The notes: generated from the sequence alone by a model not told the origin. Counted from the first letter of the stretch, positions 33,962 to 43,135 are shown. The stretch is DNA of 64,000 bases from Planctomonas psychrotolerans (GCF_008642235.1 NZ_SJEV01000001.1:1692400-1756399); one strand, 5' to 3'. Program-made: numbers and translations.

Positions 33962-34699
33962 ATGATGAAGAACAACCGCCGCGGTAGCCTGCTGGCTGCC
34001 GCGGCGGCGGTTCTGCTCGCCGCCGGTGGCACGGCAATCGTTCTGGGCGCAGCCGGTACCGATGGACCGCCCGCCATCCCGACGTCTTCGCCGACGGTGG
34101 CCGCCGAAGCTCCCACCCCCGCCGAGACGCCGGAAAATCCGGCACCGGTGGCCGAAGCCGAGACACCGGAGCCCGTGATCCCGGCGCCGACGACGACACC
34201 CGCCGCACCCGAGCAGCCCGCCGATACGGTGCTCGCCCCGGCCACCCCGCTGCGGCTCAGCGTTCCCGCCATCGGCGTCGACTCCGAACTGATGCACCTC
34301 GGCAAGAATGCTGATGGCACGGTGGAAGTTCCCCCGCTCGGCGAGTATTCCCCGGCCGGGTGGTATCGCGGCTCTCCGACGCCGGGCGAGGTTGGACCCT
34401 CCGTCATGCTCGGTCACGTCGACTCGGCCGCCGGACCGTCGGTGTTCTACCGGCTCGGTGACCTGCGACCCGGGGACGAGGTGTCGGTGACCCGTGAGGA
34501 CGGCACGATCGCCGTGTTCACCGTCGACCGACTCGAGCAGTACGCCAAGGACGAGTTCCCCACCGTGGCCGTCTACGGCAACACCGACGATGCACAACTC
34601 CGACTCATCACCTGCGGTGGCGACTTCGACCGCTCGATCGGGCACTACGTGGACAACATCGTGGTGTTCGCGTCGCTCACGTCGACCACGTCCGCCTGA
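33962..34699 (+). CDS. Class F sortase
   Basis: A 245-residue membrane-anchored transpeptidase. One N-terminal helix (about 8-32), a Pro/Thr/Glu-rich spacer (33-92), then the sortase beta-barrel. The catalytic set is H152 in MLGHVDS, C218 in LITCGG and R224 in FDRS. The short barrel and LRLSVPAIGVDSELM opening fit class F, the poorly understood actinobacterial class. It follows the CHRD protein gene by 23 bp and precedes a lipoprotein gene, which suggests a dedicated surface-display unit. GGCAGGAAAG before the ATG is a ribosome-binding site. Confidence 0.9.
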   Translation: MMKNNRRGSLLAAAAAVLLAAGGTAIVLGAAGTDGPPAIPTSSPTVAAEAPTPAETPENPAPVAEAETPEPVIPAPTTTPAAPEQPADTVLAPATPLRLSVPAIGVDSELMHLGKNADGTVEVPPLGEYSPAGWYRGSPTPGEVGPSVMLGHVDSAAGPSVFYRLGDLRPGDEVSVTREDGTIAVFTVDRLEQYAKDEFPTVAVYGNTDDAQLRLITCGGDFDRSIGHYVDNIVVFASLTSTTSA

Positions 34700-34736
34700 C
34701 GCAACCGCATCCACAACGCCTAGCGAGGACCCGCTC

Positions 34737-35315
34737 ATGATCCGACGACGCACTCCCCCCATCCCGCCCCTGGCCGCGCTGGTGCTCAGTGGGGCGCTGC
34801 TGCTCACCGGGTGCGCCGCGCCCGCGTCCAGCGCGACCCCGGGCGCCCCGGCCGCGGCCGACGCCGCGTCCGGCCACCACACGACGGCCGACGCCCCGTC
34901 GGAGGCGGCTCGGATGATCTGCAGCCCCGAGATCCGCGAGTCGATCGCTGCGGCCCTCGGCATCGACGAGACGCCCGAGCCCACCGACACCTTCACCAAC
35001 GGCGTGTACACCTGCACGTATCCGCTCGCAGAGGGGGACCTCGTGCTCTCGGTCATGGAAATGGATGACGCCGCTGCGGCCGAAGCGCACACCGCCGAGC
35101 TGCTCGGCAGCTTCGATTCCGCGGAGGAGATCACCGGGCTGGAGAACCTCGGCCTGCCGGCGTTCCGCACGGACGACGGCGTCGTCGTCTTCGCGAAGGA
35201 CGACGCGATGCTGCAGGTCGACGCCAGGAACACGTCGCCAGCGTCGCTCTCGCCCTCCGCGCTCGCCTACCGGATCGCGACGAATGTGCTCGCCTGCTGG
35301 AAGGCGCACCACTAG
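34737..35315 (+). CDS. Putative lipoprotein of the sortase operon
   Basis: A 192-residue exported protein with lipobox LTGC (C26). The mature domain has three cysteines (ICSPEI, YTCTYP, LACWKAH) and a pattern reminiscent of small DUF3558-like actinobacterial lipoproteins: a helix, VYTCTYPLAEGDLVLSVMEM, then AEAHTAELLGSFDSAEEI. The family assignment is tentative. It follows the sortase gene by 37 bp and is convergent with the MFS gene. It may be a partner at the cell surface. Confidence 0.75.
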   Translation: MIRRRTPPIPPLAALVLSGALLLTGCAAPASSATPGAPAAADAASGHHTTADAPSEAARMICSPEIRESIAAALGIDETPEPTDTFTNGVYTCTYPLAEGDLVLSVMEMDDAAAAEAHTAELLGSFDSAEEITGLENLGLPAFRTDDGVVVFAKDDAMLQVDARNTSPASLSPSALAYRIATNVLACWKAHH

Positions 35316-35362
35316 GCGCCTGCGCCTGCCCGTGCGCTGGTGCGTGAGCGGATGCGCCCGCG

Positions 35363-36700
35363 CTAGGCCGTGCGACCGTCCGTGGTGACGATTCGCACCT
35401 GCGGCAGCGACCGACGGATCCGCAACGCGAGCCGCAGGTGACCGCGGCGGGCGAGCACCAGGCCCACCACAACGGCGGCGAGCACGGGCACGCCACCGGC
35501 GAGCACCATCCCGGTGTGCACGCCGAAGCGTTCGACGATGAAGCCCACGAGCGGCCCGCCGAGGGCCTGCCCGCCCAGCAGCAGCAATACGTAGAGCGAC
35601 ATGACGCGCCCCCGGATGCCCATGTTGGAGGACATCTGCACGAGGGAGTTCGCCGCGGTGAGGAACGAGAGCGTGGCGAAACCGACGGCGATCAACAGGG
35701 CCGAGAACACCGCGATATTCGGTGCGAAGCCCGCCGCGGCCGTGAATAGCCCGGCGGCACCCGCCGCGCTCACCACCGTGCGCAGCCGGATGCCGGCGCG
35801 GCGGGTGGAGGCGAGGGCGCCGGCCAGTGAACCGACCGCGATCATCGTGTTGAAGAATCCGTACCCGCCCGCGCCGACATCGAACACCTCGCTCGCGTAG
35901 GCGGCGAGGAGCACGGGCATGGTGAGCGCGAACACGGAGAAGAACGCGATCAGTACGAGCGTCCAGCGGATGGCGGGCTTACCGAGCGCGTAGCTGATGC
36001 CCTCCCGCAGCTGACCCTTCGAGGCGGGAGAGGGCGGAGTTGCGATCAGAGCCGACGTGCGAATGCGGAACAGCGTGGCCACCACGATGGCGCAGGCGAG
36101 CGCGTTGATGGCGAACGACCAACCGGCGCCGACACTCAGCAACAGGACGGCGCTCACGGCGGGCCCGATCATCCCGCCGAGTTGGAAGATCGACGAGTTG
36201 ATGCTGATCGCGTTGCGAAGGTGCTGCGGTCCGACGAGCTCGTTCACGAACACCTGGCGCGCGGGATTGTCGATCACCGTGACGAGCCCGATCGCGAAGG
36301 CGAGCACGTAGATGTGCCACACCTCCACCACACCGGTCAACGTCAGCACGGCGAGCACAACACTCAGCACCGCGAACATGCTCTGCGTGGCGATCATCAG
36401 CATCCGCTTGGAGCGACGGTCCACGATCACGCCGCCGAGGAGTCCGAACAGCAGCATCGGTGCGAACTGCATCGCCACGGTGAAGCCCACCGCGGCCACG
36501 CTGTGCGACAGCTCGAACACGAGCCAGTCCTGCGCGATCCGCTGCATCCAGGAGGCGGTCATCGCCAGGAGGTTGGTGGACGTGAAGAGACGGAAGTTCG
36601 GCACCCGCAGGGCGGCGAGAGTGTCGCGCCACGGCGGACGCTCGGTCTGCACGGGAATGGAAGCGGTGGGCGGGAGGTCGTTCGGCAGCGTGCGAGTCAC
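35363..36700 (-). CDS. MFS transporter (EntS/MFS_3 type)
   Basis: A 445-residue membrane protein with 12 helices. RVPNFRLFTSTNLLAMTASWMQRIAQDWLVFELS and FGLLGGVIVDRRSKRML are typical of the MFS_3 group that includes enterobactin exporters and tetracycline-type efflux proteins. It is divergent from a LysR gene that probably controls it. I chose the GTG at 36700; a TTG nine codons upstream (36727) is an alternative, and TCAGGA lies about 10 nt before the GTG. The substrate is unknown. Confidence 0.87.
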   Translation of the reverse strand: MTRTLPNDLPPTASIPVQTERPPWRDTLAALRVPNFRLFTSTNLLAMTASWMQRIAQDWLVFELSHSVAAVGFTVAMQFAPMLLFGLLGGVIVDRRSKRMLMIATQSMFAVLSVVLAVLTLTGVVEVWHIYVLAFAIGLVTVIDNPARQVFVNELVGPQHLRNAISINSSIFQLGGMIGPAVSAVLLLSVGAGWSFAINALACAIVVATLFRIRTSALIATPPSPASKGQLREGISYALGKPAIRWTLVLIAFFSVFALTMPVLLAAYASEVFDVGAGGYGFFNTMIAVGSLAGALASTRRAGIRLRTVVSAAGAAGLFTAAAGFAPNIAVFSALLIAVGFATLSFLTAANSLVQMSSNMGIRGRVMSLYVLLLLGGQALGGPLVGFIVERFGVHTGMVLAGGVPVLAAVVVGLVLARRGHLRLALRIRRSLPQVRIVTTDGRTA

Positions 36701-36836
36701 GAGAGAGAGGTCCTGAAAAAGCGTCAAATGAGTTACGTATAGGTCTGATCTCTTCCAACCGTAAGCGCGTAGGGTTTATTCGATCAGTGAATGACGCCTA
36801 TATCTGTCATTACGTTTCCGAATGAGTGGGGGAGCG

Positions 36837-37694
36837 ATGTTCGATCCGGTTCTGCTGCGAACGTTCCTGGCGGTGGCCGAGACGCACAATTTCACCTCCG
36901 CCGCTGCCCGTCTCGGCATCAGTCAGCCGACGGTGAGTCAGCATGTCCGCCGCCTCGAAGAGGCTGCGGGTCGCATCCTCGTCTCCCGCGACACGAGGGA
37001 GGTGAATCTCACCGACAACGGCGATGCGATGGCGGGATTCGCCCGCACGATCCTCGCCGCGCACGCGTCGGCCGAGAGCTACTTCACGGGATCGGCGATG
37101 CGCGGGCGCCTGCGCTTCGGTGCCGCCGACGATCTGGCCCTCACGCAGCTCCCACGCATCCTCCGTCACTTCCGACAGCTCTACCCCCGCATCAACCTCG
37201 AACTCACGGTGAACCAAAGCACCCGGCTGCATCGCCAGCTGAAGTCGGGGCAGCTCGACCTCATCTTCATCAAGCAGACCCCCGAACCGAACCCGGAGGG
37301 AATCCTCGTGCGTCACGACGACATGGTGTGGGTCGGCCAGGAGAAGACGGTGATCGAGACGGGCGCGCCCGTTCCGTTGATCGCCTACCAGGGTCCGAGC
37401 ATCAGCCGGCAGATGGCGATCGACGCGCTCGAGTCGGCGGGCCGCACCTGGCGCATCACGTGCAACGTGCGCGAGGTGAACGGGGTGCTCGCCGCGGTGC
37501 GCGCGGGCATCGGAGTGGCCGTGTTCCCGCACTCGCTCATCCCGGACGACCTGGTGAAGGTGACCAACCGCTTCGGACTTCCGGCGCTCGGCGGCGTGGA
37601 CTTCACGCTGCTGTCCAACCCCCTCGCGGCGAAGGAACCGGTGGACGCGCTCGTCTCGGCGATCGTGGGCAGGAACCTCAGCCGGTCCGCCTGA
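36837..37694 (+). CDS. LysR family transcriptional regulator
   Basis: A 285-residue LTTR. The HTH occupies about residues 5-62 (LLRTFLAVAETHNFTSAAARLGISQPTVSQHVRRLEEA), followed by an effector domain (FGAADDLALTQLPRILRHFRQLYP onwards, and AVRAGIGVAVFPHSLI). The ATG at 36837 follows GGGGGAG, better placed than the in-frame ATG at 36822. Divergent from the MFS exporter, its probable target. Confidence 0.9.
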   Translation: MFDPVLLRTFLAVAETHNFTSAAARLGISQPTVSQHVRRLEEAAGRILVSRDTREVNLTDNGDAMAGFARTILAAHASAESYFTGSAMRGRLRFGAADDLALTQLPRILRHFRQLYPRINLELTVNQSTRLHRQLKSGQLDLIFIKQTPEPNPEGILVRHDDMVWVGQEKTVIETGAPVPLIAYQGPSISRQMAIDALESAGRTWRITCNVREVNGVLAAVRAGIGVAVFPHSLIPDDLVKVTNRFGLPALGGVDFTLLSNPLAAKEPVDALVSAIVGRNLSRSA

Positions 37695-37843
37695 CGGGGT
37701 AGTGCGCCGCCCTCCGATCCGGGGCGCATAGAGGAGTGCAGAGAAACGGACGTCGATGCGCTCCGCACCCGCGGCGATGAGCCTTCCCGGGACTACACTC
37801 GGCGTCGCGAGACGCATCGTCTCCGAACGAAACGGATGCGCAG

Positions 37844-39328
37844 ATGAGCCTGTTCCGCACGAAAAGCATCGAGGCGTCGATCGCCGACTCCACCGAGGAG
37901 GGGCGCTCGCTGAAGCGCTCGATCGGCACCTGGGACTTGATGCTCATGGGCATCGCCGTCGCCGTCGGCGCCGGGATCTTCTCCGTGGGCGCGAGGGCCG
38001 CCGGCGACTTCGCCGGACCGTCGGTGATCCTGTCGTTCCTGCTGGCGGCCGTCACCTGCGGCCTCGCCATCATGTGCTACGCCGAGTTCGCGTCCGCGGT
38101 TCCCGTGGCCGGCAGCGCGTACACCTTCACCTACGCCACCATGGGCGAGCTTCTCGCCTGGATCATCGGCTGGGACCTCATCCTCGAGATGCTGACCGGC
38201 GCCGCGGTGATCGCCAAATACTGGGGCATCTACCTCAGCGACGTGTTCGAGATCGCCGGACTCGGCGTACCCGACACCATCTCCGTGCTGGGCCTGCAGG
38301 TGAGTTGGGGGGCATTCCTCATCGTCGCCATCTTCACCACGCTGCTGGTGCTGGGAACGAAGCTGTCCTCCCGGGTGGGCAGCATCTTCACCGTGCTGAA
38401 AGTGGCCGTGGTGCTGTTCGTCATCGTGGTCGGGGCTTTCTTCATCCGCGTCGAGAATTACACGCCGTTCGTGCCCCCGTCACAACCGACGGAGGGCGGC
38501 GCCGCCGATGTGTGGGGACAGTCGTTGTTCGCCTGGGCCACCGGTGCGGCGCCCGCGCAGTACGGGGTCTTCGGCTTGCTGGCCGGCGCGTCGCTGGTCT
38601 TCTTCGCCTTCATCGGGTTCGACGTCGTCGCCACGTCGGCGGAGGAGGTGAAGAACCCGCAGCGCACCATTCCGCGCGGCATTTTCGCGGGCCTCGCGGT
38701 CGTCACGGTGCTCTACGTGCTCGTGACGCTGGTGCTCACCGGCATGGTGCCGTACACCTTCCTCGCCGACGCCGAGGACCCGTCGCTCGCCACGGCGTTC
38801 GTGGAGGTCGGCGCGAGTTGGGCGGCGCAGGTCATCTCCCTCGGCATCCTGCTCGGCCTCACGACCGTGATCATGGTGCTGCTCCTCGGCCTCGCCCGCG
38901 TGGTGTTCGCCATGAGCCGGGACGGACTGCTGCCCCGCGTGCTGAGCCGCACGAGCGAGCGGCACAAGACCCCGGCGCGCATCCAGATCCTCGCCGGAGT
39001 CATCGTCGCGCTGATCGCCGGACTCACCGACGTGGGCGTGCTCGAGGAGATGATCAACATCGGCACACTCTCGGCGTTCGTGCTGGTGAGCGTGGGGATC
39101 GTGGTGCTGAGGCGGAACCGCCCCGACATCCACGCCGCTTTCCGGGTGCCGTTCTCGCCCTGGCTGCCCCTGCTCTCCGCTGCACTGTGCGTGTGGCTGA
39201 TGCTCAACCTGACCACCCTCACCTGGGTGCGCTTCCTCGTGTGGCTCGCGATCGGCTTCGCCATCTACTTCCTCTACGGTCGGCGCCATTCGATGCTCGC
39301 CACGTCGAGCCGCGCTCTGGACGCCTGA
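37844..39328 (+). CDS. APC family amino acid permease
   Basis: A 494-residue transporter with about 12 helices. LKRSIGTWDLMLMGIAVAVGAGIF is the conserved first helix with the unwound GAGIF substrate site, followed by CYAEFASAVPVAGSAYTFTYATMGELLAWIIGWDLILEM and FFAFIGFDVVATSAEEVKNPQRTIPRGI. This cationic amino acid transporter subgroup (YfnA/CAT-like) imports or exchanges amino acids. A TACACT box at 37792-37797 is a likely -10 element with a leader of roughly 45 nt. Single gene. Confidence 0.92.
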   Translation: MSLFRTKSIEASIADSTEEGRSLKRSIGTWDLMLMGIAVAVGAGIFSVGARAAGDFAGPSVILSFLLAAVTCGLAIMCYAEFASAVPVAGSAYTFTYATMGELLAWIIGWDLILEMLTGAAVIAKYWGIYLSDVFEIAGLGVPDTISVLGLQVSWGAFLIVAIFTTLLVLGTKLSSRVGSIFTVLKVAVVLFVIVVGAFFIRVENYTPFVPPSQPTEGGAADVWGQSLFAWATGAAPAQYGVFGLLAGASLVFFAFIGFDVVATSAEEVKNPQRTIPRGIFAGLAVVTVLYVLVTLVLTGMVPYTFLADAEDPSLATAFVEVGASWAAQVISLGILLGLTTVIMVLLLGLARVVFAMSRDGLLPRVLSRTSERHKTPARIQILAGVIVALIAGLTDVGVLEEMINIGTLSAFVLVSVGIVVLRRNRPDIHAAFRVPFSPWLPLLSAALCVWLMLNLTTLTWVRFLVWLAIGFAIYFLYGRRHSMLATSSRALDA

Positions 39329-39345
39329 CCCGTCGTCGGTGCGGC

Positions 39346-39351
39346 TAGGGT
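39346..39351 (+). promoter_or_regulatory. -10 box of an apparently leaderless gene
   Basis: TAGGGT lies 6 nt before the ATG at 39358; the same hexamer and spacing occur before the Dabb gene at 55331. Confidence 0.45.
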
Positions 39352-39357
39352 ACCGGG

Positions 39358-39573
39358 ATGGTGGGTTTCAGCTTCTTCTCGGCCGTCTACATTGCGGTGC
39401 TCGTCGCGCTTGTGGTGCTCGTCATCGTGCTGATCCTCGCGCTGATCCGGCTCGCGTACGCGGCGCGAGCCACTCTGCTCGCGACGACGCGGCTGCAGGA
39501 ACTGCGCGCCGACCTCCTTCTCGCCGACGGTGGTGGCGCAACGGACGTGCCGACGGATGACTCCGTCGCGTGA
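39358..39573 (+). CDS. Small single-helix membrane protein
   Basis: A 71-residue protein with one long N-terminal membrane helix (about 5-35; AVYIAVLVALVVLVIVLILALI) and a cytoplasmic helical tail ending in acidic residues. No family recognised. It lies 29 bp after the amino acid permease gene and has its own promoter-like box. The stop codon is inside a 16-bp tandem repeat. Confidence 0.65.
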   Translation: MVGFSFFSAVYIAVLVALVVLVIVLILALIRLAYAARATLLATTRLQELRADLLLADGGGATDVPTDDSVA

Positions 39574-39607
39574 CCACTCCGTCGCCTGACCACTCCGTCG
39601 CGTGACC
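39560..39607 (+). repeat. Three tandem 16-bp repeats over a stop codon
   Basis: ACTCCGTCGCGTGACC occurs at 39560-39575 and 39592-39607, with a one-base variant at 39576-39591. The first unit contains the TGA of the small membrane protein gene (39571-39573). Confidence 0.88.
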
Positions 39608-39686
39608 GCACAGTCGCTCGTCGGCGGATGTCGGAGCTGACGCGGGAGCCGTCCCCGTGGGGATGGCGCGCGGGACCGGCGATGGT

Positions 39687-40700
39687 TCAGGGGCGGGAGG
39701 CTCGTCCGCGTTCATGCCGATCGAGGAGCGCCCGGATGTCGTCGCAGAGCACGAGGTCGCGCAGGGCGTCGGCGGGCGGATTGAGCAGTTCCCCGGGATG
39801 GGATTCACCGGCGCGGCGTGCCTGCACCGCGCGGGCGAAGGCCGCCGCCTGGCGGGTGAAGCCATCGCCCGGGCTCGTTCTCACCTGAGGCTGGTGCCCC
39901 GAGCGCAGGAGCTGCAGCTGTCCGCCGTCGAGGTCGCCGGGGGAGATCACCAGGGCGCCGGCTGTGCCCACGATCGTTACGCCCCAGTCATCGAGACCTT
40001 CGGGGGAGACGTAGGACGCGGTCATGGAGGCCACAACGCCGCCGGGGAATTCCGCCACCGCGACGCACGTCTCCGGGTCGACGCTGCCCGGTCCGGTGAC
40101 GCGTTTCACGTTTCCCGCCGCGCCGATCATGCGCGCTTCGCCGAGCAACCACCGCAACGGATTGAGGAAGGCGTAGGACAGGTGGGTGACCAGCATGCCG
40201 CCGCTCTGCTGCTCGTCGTAGTACCAGCTGCCGACGAGCTGATCGAAACCGGCAACGGAACGGACGCTCACCAGTTCGCCGATCGCCTTATCCTCGAGCA
40301 GCTGTCGAGCGTCACGCCAGACCTTCTTGTAGCGAGCCTCGTAGCCGGCCTCGACGATCAGCCCCGTCTCGGCGCTTCGGCGGAGCAGCGCCTTCCCCGA
40401 GCGGGTATCGGACGCCAGCGGACCACCGACGAGCACGTCGATGCCCGCATCGAGAGCGCGGAGAGCGACGGTGTCCTGCACGCGGTGAGGCAGCGCGACG
40501 ATCACCGCGTCGAGCCCGGCATCGAAGAGGCGGTCGGTATCCATCGCTTCGGCGCCGGGAAAGAGCGATGCCAGCGAGCCTGCGCGCTCGGCCCGACGCG
40601 AAGCGACGGCCACGATCCGGGCGTCGGTCGCCGCCGTGATCGCCTCGGCGCGGATGCGGGCGAGCGCGCCCGACCCCGCGATACCGACCCTCAGTGGCAC
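39687..40700 (-). CDS. Gfo/Idh/MocA family oxidoreductase with altered EKP motif
   Basis: A 337-residue Rossmann-fold oxidoreductase (LRVGIAGSGALARI at the start; GSWYYDEQQSGGMLVTHLSY in the substrate domain). The family's usual EKP, whose lysine takes part in catalysis or cofactor binding, reads GGP at residues 92-94 (VLVGGPLAS). The enzyme may therefore be inactive as a classical dehydrogenase, or use another residue. GTG start at 40700 after GGAGA. Single gene beside an ABC exporter operon; substrate unknown. Confidence 0.82.
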   Translation of the reverse strand: MPLRVGIAGSGALARIRAEAITAATDARIVAVASRRAERAGSLASLFPGAEAMDTDRLFDAGLDAVIVALPHRVQDTVALRALDAGIDVLVGGPLASDTRSGKALLRRSAETGLIVEAGYEARYKKVWRDARQLLEDKAIGELVSVRSVAGFDQLVGSWYYDEQQSGGMLVTHLSYAFLNPLRWLLGEARMIGAAGNVKRVTGPGSVDPETCVAVAEFPGGVVASMTASYVSPEGLDDWGVTIVGTAGALVISPGDLDGGQLQLLRSGHQPQVRTSPGDGFTRQAAAFARAVQARRAGESHPGELLNPPADALRDLVLCDDIRALLDRHERGRASRP

Positions 40701-40738
40701 AGTGTCTCCGTTCGCCTCGATCCCCTACCCGTCGTCCA

Positions 40739-41542
40739 TCATCCGGTGACGTCGCGCCGGTTGAGCGCGACCACGGCGAGGAGAACGAGGGCGGCCGAGA
40801 TCCCGTAGAGCAACCCCAGGCCACCCCAGTCGACGCCATCGGCCAGTGGACGGGCGCCGTACGCCCAGTGGTAGGGGGACCAGGCGTGCAGCGGGTCGAG
40901 ATCTTCGCTCTGGTTGGCGATGGCGTTCAGGGCGTACCCCAGCACCGCCACTCCGGCGCCCGCGGCCGTGGCGAACAGTCGCCGACCGGTGAGGGCGCCG
41001 ACGACGACAGCCACAGTTGCGGAGAGCAGCGTGAGCCCGACCAGGGCGGCGGCCGCCGCGAACGCGTGCGCCGGTTCGATCCCCAATTCCGCACTGTCGT
41101 TCAGCGCGAGCACCACGAGCGCGCTCAGGAGGCCGAGCCAGGCCAGGCGCACCACCACGGCTGCGGTGCGCTCGAGCACGAGTTGTGTGCGGCTCACGCC
41201 GTGGGCCAGCGTCAGCTCGAGGGATCCGGTCTCCTCATCGCCGGCGATCGCGGCCGTTCCCCAGGAGGTTCCGGCGATCGTGAGCAGGAGAAACCCGATG
41301 AGGCCGTAGAACGTGGATTGGGTGTACCCCGCACCCGTGGCGATCTGGTCGTACCCGATCGCGTTGACGAGTTCCGGCGGCAGGCTGTCGAGCAGCTCGA
41401 GCATGTCGGGACTTCCCCCGATGGACGGGAACAGGGGCAGGTAGAGCAGCAGGGCTGCCATCACTCCGAGGCTCCAGCCGATCATCGACCGCCACGAGTC
41501 GGCGATCGCCCGCCGGAACAGGGGGAGGGGCTTAGACGCCAT
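40739..41542 (-). CDS. ABC-2 type transporter permease
   Basis: A 267-residue membrane protein with six helices, including WRSMIGWSLGVMAALLLYLPLFP at the start and YGISAALVLLAVVALNRRDV at the end. The large middle part (GDEETGSLELTLAHGVSRTQLVLERTAA) is the cytoplasmic coupling segment of ABC-2 exporters. Its start overlaps the end of the ATPase gene by 11 bp. With the ATPase and the TetR regulator it forms a three-gene export operon, probably for a drug or lipid-like molecule. Confidence 0.87.
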   Translation of the reverse strand: MASKPLPLFRRAIADSWRSMIGWSLGVMAALLLYLPLFPSIGGSPDMLELLDSLPPELVNAIGYDQIATGAGYTQSTFYGLIGFLLLTIAGTSWGTAAIAGDEETGSLELTLAHGVSRTQLVLERTAAVVVRLAWLGLLSALVVLALNDSAELGIEPAHAFAAAAALVGLTLLSATVAVVVGALTGRRLFATAAGAGVAVLGYALNAIANQSEDLDPLHAWSPYHWAYGARPLADGVDWGGLGLLYGISAALVLLAVVALNRRDVTG

Positions 41543-42470
41543 CGGACACCTCCGGTGTGGAGTACAGGCGCAGCACGGACTCTTCGAGATCCGGCTCCTC
41601 GACCGCGAGGTCGGCGACGGAGAACCGGGCGATCAGCTTGATGAAGGGGTCGATGTCGCCCTCGATCGTCGCGGCCACCCGCACGGGCACGCCGTCGGAG
41701 GGAGCATCGTCGCTCACGTCGAGATCGGTGAGATGGGGGAGCGAGGATAGGGTGTCGCGCACCAGCGTGGGGGTGGACCCGGTGATGCCCACGCGCACCC
41801 GCCGCACGGCCGAGACGCGGAGCGACTCAACGTCGCTCACCGACACGAGGCGTCCGGAGCGGAGGATGGCGACGGAGTCGGCCACCTGCTGGATCTCGCT
41901 GAGCACGTGCGAACTGAGGAACACCGTCTGCCCATTCGACCGCGCCTCGCGCACCATGGTGAGGAACTCCTGCTGTACGAGCGGGTCGAGCCCACTCGTC
42001 GGCTCGTCGAGCACCAGCAGCCGCGGTTCGTGCATGAACGCCTGCACGAGGCCGAGCTTCTGCTTGTTGCCTTTCGAGAGCGTGCGCACGGTGCGGGAGA
42101 GGTCGAGGTTCAGTCGGTCGGCCAGGGCATCGATCGTTCCTGGCGCAACGGGCCCGCTGATGTCCGCGAAGTGCCGCAGGAGGGCGCGACCGGTCACGCG
42201 CCCCTCGAGCCGCAATTCACCGGGCAGGAAGCCGATCTGCCGCCGGAGTGCCGGACCGCCCGCCCGGGGCGATGCGCCGAGCACCGTGGCGCTCCCCGAG
42301 GTGGGACGCAGGACGTCGAGGAGAAGTCGCATGAGCGTGGTCTTGCCTGCACCGTTCGGGCCGATGACGCCGAAAATGCTCCCGGCGGGAACGGAGAGAT
42401 CGAGCGGATGCAGAGCTGTGACGCTGCCGAAGCGCTTGGTGAGAGCGGTTGTGTCGATGACGGAGGTCAT
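41532..42470 (-). CDS. ABC transporter ATP-binding protein
   Basis: A 312-residue ATPase: Walker A GPNGAGKTT (37-45), Q-loop region IGFLPGELRLE, signature LSKGNKQKLG, Walker B LLVLDEPTSGLDPL and the H-loop LSSHVLSEIQQ. A C-terminal accessory domain of about 90 residues follows, as in DrrA/CcmA-type exporters. It powers the ABC-2 permease encoded next. The ATG overlaps the TetR stop codon by ATGA, so expression is coupled to the regulator. Confidence 0.92.
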   Translation of the reverse strand: MTSVIDTTALTKRFGSVTALHPLDLSVPAGSIFGVIGPNGAGKTTLMRLLLDVLRPTSGSATVLGASPRAGGPALRRQIGFLPGELRLEGRVTGRALLRHFADISGPVAPGTIDALADRLNLDLSRTVRTLSKGNKQKLGLVQAFMHEPRLLVLDEPTSGLDPLVQQEFLTMVREARSNGQTVFLSSHVLSEIQQVADSVAILRSGRLVSVSDVESLRVSAVRRVRVGITGSTPTLVRDTLSSLPHLTDLDVSDDAPSDGVPVRVAATIEGDIDPFIKLIARFSVADLAVEEPDLEESVLRLYSTPEVSDGV

Positions 42471-43135
42471 CTGCCTTCTCCTTCCGGCGATGGCGCACCC
42501 ATCGTGCGGGCGAGCGCCGTTCGGGCTGCCTCGAGCACGGCATCCGAGGTGTAGAGGCCGCGGGTGTATAGCTCGAGGGTCGGCAGCGTCATGCGGCGGA
42601 TCGCCGACTCGGTGAGTCCTCCGCTCTCGCCGAGCACCCGGCCGATGTGCCGCTCGAAGATGAGCGGAAGAAGGCCGTGCGTCGCGACGATGACGGCGGT
42701 CATGCGCGGGTCGCTGCTCTCGTGCATGCTGCCGTCGGCTGCTCCGGCGGCGAGCATGCTCTCCGTTCGGCTGACGAGCTGGTCGAAGAGCCGGTCACCG
42801 TGTTCCGACCCGTCGGTGATCATGCGCGAGAGGTAATCGAGCGACGGGCGGAAGGTGTCGATGTCGGCCAACCAGCGCTGCATCGTTGCGGCGAGGTCAC
42901 CGTGGCCCAGTTCGTCGTTGCGTCCCATCACCTCGTCGACGATGTATCGGTCGCATTCGTCCCTCAGTCGCTCCTTGGAGCCGAAGTGGTGCAGCACCAG
43001 GGCGGGGCTCACGCCGGCCGACTCGGCGATGGCGCGGATGCTCGCCTTCTCGAATCCCACGCGCCCGAACAGCAGTACCGAGGCATCCCGGATGCGGGAG
43101 CGGGTGGTGGCATCCTCAGGCGATACTGAACGCAT
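42467..43135 (-). CDS. TetR/AcrR family transcriptional regulator
   Basis: A 222-residue repressor with an N-terminal HTH (RIRDASVLLFGRVGFEKASIRAIAESAGVSPALVLHHFGSKERLRDECD) and an all-helical ligand domain. It is first in the operon with the ABC exporter and overlaps it by ATGA. The ATG at 43135 is in the middle of a near-perfect inverted repeat (43123-43144), which indicates autorepression and control of the exporter. Confidence 0.9.
   Translation of the reverse strand: MRSVSPEDATTRSRIRDASVLLFGRVGFEKASIRAIAESAGVSPALVLHHFGSKERLRDECDRYIVDEVMGRNDELGHGDLAATMQRWLADIDTFRPSLDYLSRMITDGSEHGDRLFDQLVSRTESMLAAGAADGSMHESSDPRMTAVIVATHGLLPLIFERHIGRVLGESGGLTESAIRRMTLPTLELYTRGLYTSDAVLEAARTALARTMGAPSPEGEGR

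Noticed and set aside
37756-39348. 530-codon plus-strand frame over the APC permease
   Set aside because: Arg/His-rich out-of-frame shadow; the permease frame at 37844-39328 has the correct helices and motifs.
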